Source: Bacteroidia bacterium
GTDB taxonomy: Bacteria; Bacteroidota; Bacteroidia; NS11-12g; UBA955
Reading direction: 5' to 3'
Length of the DNA: 9,977 nucleotides
Assembly (NCBI GenBank): GCA_014376345.1
Contig: JACMRS010000354.1
Coordinates: 1-9,977, forward strand
A program made the position numbers and the translations under genes. Shown piece after piece: positions 1-6,431 of the stretch (position 1 is its first letter; each line of letters begins with the position of its first letter). The notes below the pieces were generated by a model. The model searched no databases, was not told the origin of the DNA, and saw nothing but the letters and a program-made list of their open reading frames with translations.

Positions 1-565
1 ATTGCACTGCAAATTTAAATTTCCCGAAATTTATAATGTCTCCGACTTTATGCGGACTAACGTCTTTTTCTTTACTGTCTTTTTCAAAAACTGTGAAAGC
101 AAAATTATCTGTAAAAATCAGCTGATAATCCTTGTCATAGGGTGTGAATTGAGGATCTGATAAAATATTAATCTTGAAAGGTGAATTGCCAAATAATTCT
201 GTAGTCAAAATATTTCCGACAGCATAATATGAAATATTCAGATCAACGATTCCTGCTACATCCTGAGCTACAAGTTTCGATCTGATAAGTTCTATTTCAC
301 CAGAAAGGTTGTCGCTTTGTAAAGATGCAATATTTGAAATACCCAGATTTGAAGCTTCTTTCTGAACTTCAAGCTTTATTGTTGATGTTGCTCTGTAAAC
401 AGGTTTAGTGTATTTAATATAATAATGGCAGGAAACTACTGCTATAGTTAACAGAATAGGGAACCAATACCATGATTTTTTAAAAATAAGCCAAAGCTTA
501 TCAAAATCAAACGGCATTTCCGAGTCGGTTTTAGTGGCAAAAAGATCAGGTTTGTTTTCAGACAT
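1..565 (-). CDS. Wzc/Wzz-like polysaccharide chain-length / tyrosine autokinase protein, N-terminal part (cut by window edge)
   Basis: This reading frame is open from an ATG at 565 to the left edge, giving 188 residues of the N-terminus; the C-terminal part lies outside the window. It begins with a charged cytoplasmic stretch containing FDFDKLW, then a hydrophobic membrane segment at about residues 33-52, then YIKYTKPVYRATSTIKLEVQ, the hallmark start of a Wzz-type periplasmic domain. A further stretch, GEIELIRSKLVAQDV (about 88-102), is also typical of these proteins. Family members sit in the inner membrane, control polymer length and, in Bacteroidota, usually carry a C-terminal tyrosine kinase domain, which cannot be seen here. 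The start codon abuts the stop of the export lipoprotein (TAAATG), so the two are very likely translationally coupled. Together they would form the trans-envelope exporter of a capsule or exopolysaccharide. The family is confident; the presence of a kinase domain is inferred. Confidence 0.85.
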   Translation of the reverse strand, partial: MSENKPDLFATKTDSEMPFDFDKLWLIFKKSWYWFPILLTIAVVSCHYYIKYTKPVYRATSTIKLEVQKEASNLGISNIASLQSDNLSGEIELIRSKLVAQDVAGIVDLNISYYAVGNILTTELFGNSPFKINILSDPQFTPYDKDYQLIFTDNFAFTVFEKDSKEKDVSPHKVGDIINFGKFKFAVQ

Positions 566-1342
566 TTATTTTAAGCTGTTTATCAGAAATGTAAAAGTTA
601 GTAATACCTGCAAAATATTCAGGATATAAAGGTTGTCACGGATTCCTTCAGTACCAGGTCTTCTAACTGGCTCAATATAAACAATGTCATCTGGTTTAAG
701 ATTGACAATGGTTGCTTTCATATCAGAAATAGTCTTAAGGTTTACAACAGTTACTTCAGGAGTTTTAAGATCACCTCTTACTATACGGATATTATATCCT
801 TTAGAATTTGCATCAAGTCCGCCATATAAAGCAAGTGCTTCGAGTAAGGTCATACTACTGTTGGTAAAAGGAATCAACATACCGCCTTTAGTACCTCCGA
901 GAATAATTATTCTTTTATTAATTACGTTAGAAATGGTATAGACTTCATTGTAATATGCTTCGAATTTCTTTGAAATTACACTATCCATTTGAGTGATAGT
1001 AAGTCCTACAACCTGAACTTTGCCAATCACAGGAAAATAACAGATGCCATTTTCGAGAACAAGGAATGTAGGTTTCTCAGTTGATAAGGTATTATTGTCA
1101 CCTGAGTTCGGTGCTGCTAGTTTACCATTTGGGTCTATTATTGCTTCACCAAGATTAGTATAGAGAGAAAATTGAATAAGATCACCTGTTTTTAATGTAT
1201 ATGCTACAACTGTTTTCTGATATTCAGATTTCCAATTAATATCAGATTCATTGGTTTTAAGAATGATATTAGCGGTATAAGATTTACATCCTGTTAACGC
1301 AGCAATAGCGAAAATCAGGATCAGGAAGCGGAATTTATTCAT
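566..1342 (-). CDS. Wza-like polysaccharide export outer-membrane lipoprotein
   Basis: This 258-aa protein begins with a lipoprotein signal peptide: charged MNKFR, a hydrophobic core, and a lipobox LTGC that predicts lipidation at Cys19. A polysaccharide export domain follows: YTLKTGDLIQFSLY around residues 48-61, then ICYFPVIGKVQVVGLT at about 100-115, where the polymer-export family has its G-x-(I/V)-x-(V/L)-x-G-(L/M)-T pattern. A β-grasp (SLBB-like) segment covers about 145-190 (KRIIILGG ... LEALALYGGL). The end, about 238-258, is a hydrophobic helix (YILNILQVLLTFTFLINSL), like the helix with which Wza crosses the outer membrane. At 258 aa it is shorter than E. coli Wza (about 380 aa) but usual for Bacteroidota homologues with a single SLBB repeat. 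It would form the outer-membrane exit pore partnered by the adjacent Wzc-like protein. No clear TAnnTTTG promoter with a spaced -33 TTG was found upstream. Confidence 0.9.
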   Translation of the reverse strand: MNKFRFLILIFAIAALTGCKSYTANIILKTNESDINWKSEYQKTVVAYTLKTGDLIQFSLYTNLGEAIIDPNGKLAAPNSGDNNTLSTEKPTFLVLENGICYFPVIGKVQVVGLTITQMDSVISKKFEAYYNEVYTISNVINKRIIILGGTKGGMLIPFTNSSMTLLEALALYGGLDANSKGYNIRIVRGDLKTPEVTVVNLKTISDMKATIVNLKPDDIVYIEPVRRPGTEGIRDNLYILNILQVLLTFTFLINSLK

Positions 1343-1646
1343 TTGTTTGCCTGTATCAGTGCTTTATAGTAAAAATACATTACCATTAAAGTAATTAACC
1401 GCGAACTTACTTCAACAGCGTTTAAAAAGCAAGGTTTTTCTGTTGTCCGGGGTTGTTTTAGAATAAAATCACCAATAATAATTTATAATTTAAAGTTTAA
1501 TATGTAAATTGAGATTATATGTTGAAAGTTTAGGCAATTGTTTTTGTGAGTGTATTTTCAATAAAATAAAATTAATTTCAACCATAAAACCTTTTGTCAT
1601 TTCCTTTTTTTAACTTAATTTTATTCCCCCTATTTATAGGATTATT
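1343..1646. other. Non-coding gap between the divergent export and polymerase operons
   Basis: These 304 bases separate the minus-strand export operon from the plus-strand dinB-dnaE pair and must hold both promoters. The stretch is very AT-rich with one G-rich patch (about 1448-1457). I searched both strands for the Bacteroidota pattern TTG, 19-21 bases, TAnnTTTG. There is one near-match of the -7 box on the minus strand (TATTTTTA, 1370-1377) and one on the plus strand (TGTTTTTG, 1539-1546), but neither has a correctly spaced TTG. No credible ORF, RNA gene or strong hairpin was seen. A 12-bp palindrome just before dinB is listed separately. Confidence 0.6.
1629..1640. promoter_or_regulatory. 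12-bp palindrome and possible ribosome binding site just before dinB
   Basis: CCTATTTATAGG is an inverted repeat (CCTAT / ATAGG around TT) ending seven bases before the proposed TTG start of dinB. Its right arm contributes AGGA (1638-1641), which lies five bases before the TTG and could act as a Shine-Dalgarno site. If the palindrome folds in RNA or binds a protein, it would affect dinB expression, but five-base arms also occur by chance. Confidence 0.3.
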
Positions 1647-2801
1647 TTGGACAGACAAATAGTTCATATGGACCTTGACAGCTTCTTTGTTTCTGTTGAA
1701 AGACTGAAGAACAGTGCTTATGTCGGAATTCCACTTATTATTGGTGGAACTGCTGACAGAGGTGTTGTAGCATCGTGCAGTTATGAAGCACGTGCTTTTG
1801 GAGTGCGTTCGGCAATGCCTGTTAAAACTGCCAGACAACTTTGTCCTCAGGCCACTTTCGTGCGACCCGATATGGATGATTATAGTAAGCATTCGAGATT
1901 AGTTACTGAAATTATAGAATCAAAATCGCCTCTTACAGAAAAAGCCTCCATTGATGAGCATTATCTGGATTTAACCGGTATGGACCGCTTTTTTGGATGC
2001 ATGAAGTGGGCACATGAGCTGAGGCAGCATATTATTAAAGAATCAGGGCTTCCTATTTCTTTCGGACTTTCAGTAAATAAAACTGTTTCTAAAATTGCAA
2101 CTAATGAAATTAAACCAAATGGGGAAATGGAAATTTCTGAAGCTCAGGTAATTCCTTTTTTATCACCACTTTCTGTTAGAAAAATGCCCGGTGTTGGTCC
2201 GAAAACTTATGAGCAACTAAGGATGCTTGGTATTACTTCAATTGAAACACTCAGACAAGTACCTTTAAAGAAACTTCAAAAAGTTTTGGGAGAATACGGT
2301 ACTGTTTTATTCGAGAAAAGCCGGGGAATTGATTTGTCACCTGTTGTACCTTATTCTGAACAAAAATCTATCAGTAAAGAGATGACTTTCGAAAAGGATA
2401 CTATTGATATTAAAATGCTGAATGAGCTTATAGTAGCAATGTGCGAGCAGATTTGCTTCGATCTCAGAAAGCAGGAAATGCTGGCAGGTTGTGTGGTAAT
2501 AAAAATAAGATATTCCAATTTTGAAACCTTTACCATGCAACAGAAAATTTCATATACCTCCTTTGATCATACAATAATGGAAACTGCAAAAGCTCTTTTT
2601 AAAAAGCTTTATGACAAACGGATGTTGATCAGACTTATTGGAGTAAAAGCAACAGGACTTATTCATGGCACCCAACAAATTGATATGTTTTCTGACACCA
2701 CAGAACAAATAAGTCTTTATCAGGCAATGGACAAAATAAGAGCCAGGTACGGGGAAGATAAAATTATGCGCAGTTCAGGTTTGTTACTAAAAAAATTATA
2801 A
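1647..2801 (+). CDS. dinB: Y-family DNA polymerase (DinB / Pol IV-like)
   Basis: This 384-aa protein is a Y-family translesion polymerase that copies past damaged bases. The N-terminal IVHMDLDSFFVSVE carries catalytic Asp9 and the steric-gate aromatic (Phe14 by alignment with E. coli DinB Phe13). SCSYEARAFGV (43-53) is the family's nucleotide-binding finger motif. SIDEHYLDLTG (101-111) supplies catalytic Asp103-Glu104, so unlike mycobacterial ImuB the enzyme looks active. KMPGVGPKTYEQL is the helix-hairpin-helix, and the little-finger domain follows. QIDMF at 344-348 fits the Q-x-x-(L/M)-F β-clamp-binding motif. The chosen start is TTG at 1647: the first in-frame ATG (1668) would remove the β-strand preceding Asp9, and a stop at 1611-1613 leaves no upstream ATG. 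It is followed after 28 bases by a DnaE-like polymerase, so the two are probably co-transcribed. His105 sits where Phe or Ala is usual. SOS control is plausible, but no LexA gene or recognisable box is visible. Confidence 0.93.
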   Translation: MDRQIVHMDLDSFFVSVERLKNSAYVGIPLIIGGTADRGVVASCSYEARAFGVRSAMPVKTARQLCPQATFVRPDMDDYSKHSRLVTEIIESKSPLTEKASIDEHYLDLTGMDRFFGCMKWAHELRQHIIKESGLPISFGLSVNKTVSKIATNEIKPNGEMEISEAQVIPFLSPLSVRKMPGVGPKTYEQLRMLGITSIETLRQVPLKKLQKVLGEYGTVLFEKSRGIDLSPVVPYSEQKSISKEMTFEKDTIDIKMLNELIVAMCEQICFDLRKQEMLAGCVVIKIRYSNFETFTMQQKISYTSFDHTIMETAKALFKKLYDKRMLIRLIGVKATGLIHGTQQIDMFSDTTEQISLYQAMDKIRARYGEDKIMRSSGLLLKKL

Positions 2802-2829
2802 TTTTTTACCCTCTCTTAATTTCTGAAAA

Positions 2830-5772
2830 TTGTATCTCAATTGCCATTCATATTATAGCCTGAAATACGGTACAATGAGTGTAGAAGATCTTGTTGAGGC
2901 GGCTTCTAAAAAAGGGATTACATCTTTTGTACTAACAGATATTAATAATTCCGGGGGCATGGTTGATCTGATAAAAGCATGCAGAGAGAAAAATATAAAA
3001 CCTGTTGCAGGTATTGAATTCAGGATAGGAAGTAAGTATCTATATACAGGAATAGCTAAAAACAATAAGGGCTTTGAGCAGCTTAACAATTTTCTTTCCG
3101 AACATAATATTAAACACCTTGCATTGCCAAAACAACCTGAGTTGCTTTCCGATGCAATATGGGTTTATCGTTTTGGTCAGAAACAGTTTAGTGAACTTCG
3201 GGAAAATGAATTTATCGGTATAAGAATCAGTGATATTAATCTGTTCCTGACTTCAGGATGGGAAAATTATATTGAAAAGATTCTGATTTTACAGCCTGTT
3301 ACTTTCGAAACAGCTCAGGATTATGAAACACATACTCACCTTCGTGCAATTGCCGAAAATACGCTCATCAGTATGCTGGATAAGGATGAATTTGCTAAAG
3401 AAGACGAGCATTTTTTTTCTCCTGAAGAAATAGATGAAAAATTTATGCTTTATCCTTCAATAATTGAAAATACAAAACAATTTTTGAGTTCTTGTAGTTT
3501 TGATCTGACACTGGAAGGATCTAAAAATAAAAAGACTTTTACTGGAAGTCATGCCGGCGATAAAACAGAGCTTGCAAGACTTGCAAATGCTGGCATGTTA
3601 AAGCGTTATGGAAGTGAAAATGAAACTGCAAAAAAAAGGATTGCTCATGAGTTGAAAGTAATTGATGACCTTAAATTTTCAGCCTATTTTTTAATTACTC
3701 AGGATATCATCAGGTATTCAATGTCTCAGGGGTTTTACCATGTAGGCAGAGGTTCCGGAGCTAACAGTATTGTTGCTTACTGTCTTAATATTACAGATGT
3801 TGATCCGATTGAACTGGATCTTTATTTTGAACGCTTTTTGAATCCAAAAAGATCGAGTCCGCCAGATTTTGACATTGATTATTCATGGAAGGACAGGGAT
3901 GCAGTTATAGATTATATTTTTTCAAAATATGGCAATGGACATGTCGCCCTTCTTGGCAATATTAATACGTTTAAAGACCGCAGTATTATTCGTGAACTCG
4001 GTAAAGTATTTGGTCTTCCCAAAGAAGAAATTGATAACCTTATCAGAGATCCCAAAGTACCAGAAGAAGGGAGTTTGGCTGAGAAAATTTACCGTATAGG
4101 ATCTCGATTAAGTGCGGCACCTAATCACCGTTCCATTCATGCCGGAGGTATTCTTATTTCTGAAAAGCCGTTGTCTGCTTATACCGCTTTGGATATGCCC
4201 CCAAAGGGTTATCCAACGGTACAATGGGATATGTATATTGCATCAGATATCGGTTTTGAAAAACTTGATATTTTATCTCAGCGTGGAATCGGTCATATTA
4301 ATGATGCTGTTCATTTGGTTTATAAAACAAAAGGTGTCATTCTGGATATACATAATGTTGCCATGCTTAAAAGTGATGAAAATGTCTGTTTGCAGTTGGA
4401 AAGTGGCAATACAATCGGATGTTTTTATGTTGAAAGTCCTGCCATGCGGGGGTTGCTGAAAAAGCTGCGATGCAAAGATTATCTGACACTTGTTGCTGCA
4501 AGTTCTATTATTCGTCCTGGTGTTGCAAGCTCTGGTATGATGCGGGAATACATACTCAGATTTCATAATCCGGGTTCGGTTAAATATTTACATCCCATTA
4601 TGGAAGAGCAACTTAAAGAAACTTTTGGGGTAATGGTTTATCAGGAAGATGTGATTAAAGTATGTCATCATTTTGCCGGTCTTGACCTTGCTGATGCTGA
4701 TGTTTTAAGGCGAGCAATGAGTGGTAAACACAGAGGGCGAAAAGAATTTGATGATATCAGAGACAGGTTTTTTAGCAATTGTACTGAAAGAGGCTATTCT
4801 GATGAACTGTCAAATGAAGTATGGAGGCAGGTAGAGTCGTTTGCCAGTTACAGTTTTTCAAAGGCACATTCTGCAAGTTATGCTGTTGAAAGTTATCAGA
4901 GTATGTATCTTAAAACATATTATCCTTTGGAATTTATGGTGGCAGTAATTAATAATTTTGGCGGTTTTTATTCAACGTGGGTTTATGTAAATGAAGCCAG
5001 AAAAGCAGGAGGAGTTATTCATGTTCCTGATGTTAATTTAAGTGATCATCTGACAAATATTTATGAGGATGATATTTATCTGGGATTTATTCATGTTTCC
5101 ACTTTAGAGCAAAAGCTGGCGCAATTAATCCCTTTCGAGCGTTTAAAAAATGGCAACTATACAAGCCTTCAGAATTTTGTTGAAAGGACAGGAGTTGGAT
5201 TAGAGCAATTGTTGTTGCTTGTTAGAGTTGGTGCTTTCAGTGCTTTCAATAAGGGCAAAAAAGAATTGTTATGGGATGCTTACATGCTTAAAGGAAATAC
5301 TGTAAAAGAAGCACTAGTTTTAGCATCTCCTTTATTCCCTTTACCCGCAACTACAGACAATGAAAGGATGCCTGAATTGTATCACGATGTGATAGATGAT
5401 GTTTATGATGAACTTGAACTTCTTGGTTTTGCTGTTTCTCAAACAATGTTTGACATGCTTCAGACTGGTTTTCGTGGTGATAGCACCACTGAAAACCTTA
5501 TTAAATTAGTTGGAAAAAGCATTCGTATTGTCGGACAATATGTAACCTATAAACCTGTAAGGGCTAAGAATAACAAGCACATGGCCTTTGGCACTTTTAT
5601 CGATGTTGAAAGTAATTTTTTTGATACCACCCATTTCCCGTCTCAGCTTGCTGCATATCCATTTAAGGGTGCTGGAATGTATCTGATAAAAGGTAAGGTA
5701 GTTGAGGAGTTTGGTTTTCCGAGTATTGAGGTTGAAAAAATGGCAAAGCTGCAATTAAAGCTAAAAAAATAA
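2830..5772 (+). CDS. DnaE-like C-family DNA polymerase, short error-prone type, with degenerate PHP domain
   Basis: This 980-aa protein is a C-family polymerase α subunit, shorter than replicative DnaE (about 1160 aa). Domains in order: PHP (about 1-200), polymerase core with GRGSGAN (306-312), PDFDID (345-350; Asp348, Asp350) and KLDIL (Asp480) giving the three catalytic aspartates, fingers with VYQEDV (603-608) and LRRAM (626-630), SFSKAHSASYA (675-685), helix-hairpin-helix (about 770-810) and an OB fold (about 892-965, with AFGTFIDVES). The C-terminal τ-binding region of replicative DnaE is absent. In the PHP site HxH has become N4-C5-H6 and the usual DH is D37-I38, so metal-dependent PHP activity is probably lost. 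The start is TTG at 2830: a TGA at 2824-2826 blocks any upstream start, and the first in-frame ATG (residue 16) would remove PHP motif I. Pairing with dinB recalls the ImuB-DnaE2 mutasome, so a mutagenic lesion-extension role is inferred. Confidence 0.92.
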   Translation: MYLNCHSYYSLKYGTMSVEDLVEAASKKGITSFVLTDINNSGGMVDLIKACREKNIKPVAGIEFRIGSKYLYTGIAKNNKGFEQLNNFLSEHNIKHLALPKQPELLSDAIWVYRFGQKQFSELRENEFIGIRISDINLFLTSGWENYIEKILILQPVTFETAQDYETHTHLRAIAENTLISMLDKDEFAKEDEHFFSPEEIDEKFMLYPSIIENTKQFLSSCSFDLTLEGSKNKKTFTGSHAGDKTELARLANAGMLKRYGSENETAKKRIAHELKVIDDLKFSAYFLITQDIIRYSMSQGFYHVGRGSGANSIVAYCLNITDVDPIELDLYFERFLNPKRSSPPDFDIDYSWKDRDAVIDYIFSKYGNGHVALLGNINTFKDRSIIRELGKVFGLPKEEIDNLIRDPKVPEEGSLAEKIYRIGSRLSAAPNHRSIHAGGILISEKPLSAYTALDMPPKGYPTVQWDMYIASDIGFEKLDILSQRGIGHINDAVHLVYKTKGVILDIHNVAMLKSDENVCLQLESGNTIGCFYVESPAMRGLLKKLRCKDYLTLVAASSIIRPGVASSGMMREYILRFHNPGSVKYLHPIMEEQLKETFGVMVYQEDVIKVCHHFAGLDLADADVLRRAMSGKHRGRKEFDDIRDRFFSNCTERGYSDELSNEVWRQVESFASYSFSKAHSASYAVESYQSMYLKTYYPLEFMVAVINNFGGFYSTWVYVNEARKAGGVIHVPDVNLSDHLTNIYEDDIYLGFIHVSTLEQKLAQLIPFERLKNGNYTSLQNFVERTGVGLEQLLLLVRVGAFSAFNKGKKELLWDAYMLKGNTVKEALVLASPLFPLPATTDNERMPELYHDVIDDVYDELELLGFAVSQTMFDMLQTGFRGDSTTENLIKLVGKSIRIVGQYVTYKPVRAKNNKHMAFGTFIDVESNFFDTTHFPSQLAAYPFKGAGMYLIKGKVVEEFGFPSIEVEKMAKLQLKLKK

Positions 5773-5788
5773 ATGTTATTTGTTTGTT

Positions 5789-6256
5789 TTATAGTTTGCA
5801 GATAATGGTTTCGAGTTCATCAATTAAAGGAATTTGATAGTTGTTTATTTTAAGCCTGGCTGTCTGCAGGTCAAACCATTCACACCTGTCTATTTCCGGA
5901 AATTCTGAAAGTTTACCTGATTTTGGAGGCCATTCCATTGAAAAATTATTACTTTTAATTTCAGTTATATCAATGTCTTCTTCTAATGCAAATGCAATAA
6001 CTGTTTTCCCGTCTTTTCTTTTGACAGGTTGAAGTTGAAAGAAATTTTGATTTTTCAGAGTGAGGTTTGTTTCTTCATGAAATTCGCGCTTTGCTGCATC
6101 AAGTGGTGTTTCATCATCTTCAAATTCACCTTTAGGAACCGACCATGCATTCTCCTCTTTTTTCTTCCAAAAAGGACCACCCGGATGTGCAAGCATCACT
6201 TCTGGTTTGTTTTTTGTTAATCTAAATAGTAAAATACCGGCACTTTTTTTTGGCAT
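5789..6256 (-). CDS. Nudix hydrolase of the COG4119 type (predicted NTP pyrophosphohydrolase)
   Basis: This 155-aa protein carries a Nudix box at residues 43-65 (GEFEDDE ... REFHEETNL). The Gx5Ex7REUxEE core with metal-binding glutamates 58, 61 and 62 is intact, but the conserved glycine near the end is Asn64. The N-terminus, MPKKSAGILLFR followed by AHPGGPFW (23-30) and AWSVPKGE (37-44), matches the COG4119 subgroup as I remember it, whose substrate is not settled; nucleoside polyphosphates are the general family substrates. Length is normal. The gene converges on dnaE, with 16 bases between the stop codons, and is divergent from fic, sharing a 175-bp intergenic region. No Bacteroidota -7 box was recognised directly upstream. 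The Nudix call is firm; a housecleaning role such as removal of damaged nucleotides is only a guess. Confidence 0.9.
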   Translation of the reverse strand: MPKKSAGILLFRLTKNKPEVMLAHPGGPFWKKKEENAWSVPKGEFEDDETPLDAAKREFHEETNLTLKNQNFFQLQPVKRKDGKTVIAFALEEDIDITEIKSNNFSMEWPPKSGKLSEFPEIDRCEWFDLQTARLKINNYQIPLIDELETIICKL

Positions 6257-6334
6257 TTATTTTTTGATTGCAATTTAAGCATAATATTATAAATGCCCTT
6301 ATTCATTGAGTTTTAATTGTGTTTTTTTAAATCG

Positions 6335-6398
6335 TGCGTAGAATAAAATAGTTAATCTACGCATATTTGCGTAGATTATTTGAATAATGCGTAGATTA
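6335..6398. repeat. Four-copy 11-bp repeat array, probable operator of fic
   Basis: Four copies of TGCGTAGATTA lie in 64 bases. Copy 1 (6335-6345, one mismatch), copy 3 (6368-6378) and copy 4 (6388-6398) point right; copy 2 (6353-6363) points left. Copies 2 and 3 form a perfect 26-bp dyad with 11-bp arms and a TATT spacer. Copies 3 and 4 start exactly 20 bases apart, about two helical turns, so a bound protein would occupy the same DNA face. The array sits 33-97 bases before the fic start and I did not see the motif elsewhere in the window. It looks like a cooperative repressor-binding site. The winged helix at the C-terminus of the Fic protein is the obvious candidate ligand, by inference. 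Confidence 0.75.
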
Positions 6399-6410
6399 GA
6401 ACAATATTTG
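6380..6410 (+). promoter_or_regulatory. Candidate Bacteroidota-type promoter of fic
   Basis: TTG at 6380-6382 is followed after 20 bases by AATATTTG at 6403-6410, which matches the Bacteroidota -7 consensus TAnnTTTG at all but the first base. Transcription would begin roughly at 6414-6417, giving a short leader of about 15-18 bases before the ATG at 6432. Repeat copy 4 lies between the two promoter elements, so a protein bound there should block initiation. Confidence 0.5.
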
Positions 6411-6431
6411 AATTGTTAACCTGATGATAAT

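Noticed and set aside
684..941. 85-aa open frame on the plus strand opposite the export lipoprotein gene
   Set aside because: It is antisense to a gene with clear family motifs, has no recognisable features of its own, and looks like a reading-frame shadow.
4112..4459. 115-aa frame overlapping dnaE on the same strand
   Set aside because: It lies wholly inside the polymerase core coding region in another frame; the dnaE frame carries all conserved motifs.
5323..5337. ASPLF (832-836) of the DnaE-like protein as a β-clamp-binding motif
   Set aside because: The leading glutamine of Q-x-x-(L/M)-F is missing, so the match is too weak to call.
2830..5772. The main replicative DNA polymerase III α subunit
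   Set aside because: It is about 180 residues shorter than replicative DnaE, lacks the τ-binding C-terminus, has a degraded PHP site and sits next to dinB.
6335..6398. Regular short repeats that might suggest a CRISPR array
   Set aside because: Units are only 11 bp, occur in both orientations with irregular spacing, and sit on a promoter; there are no cas genes. An operator array fits better.
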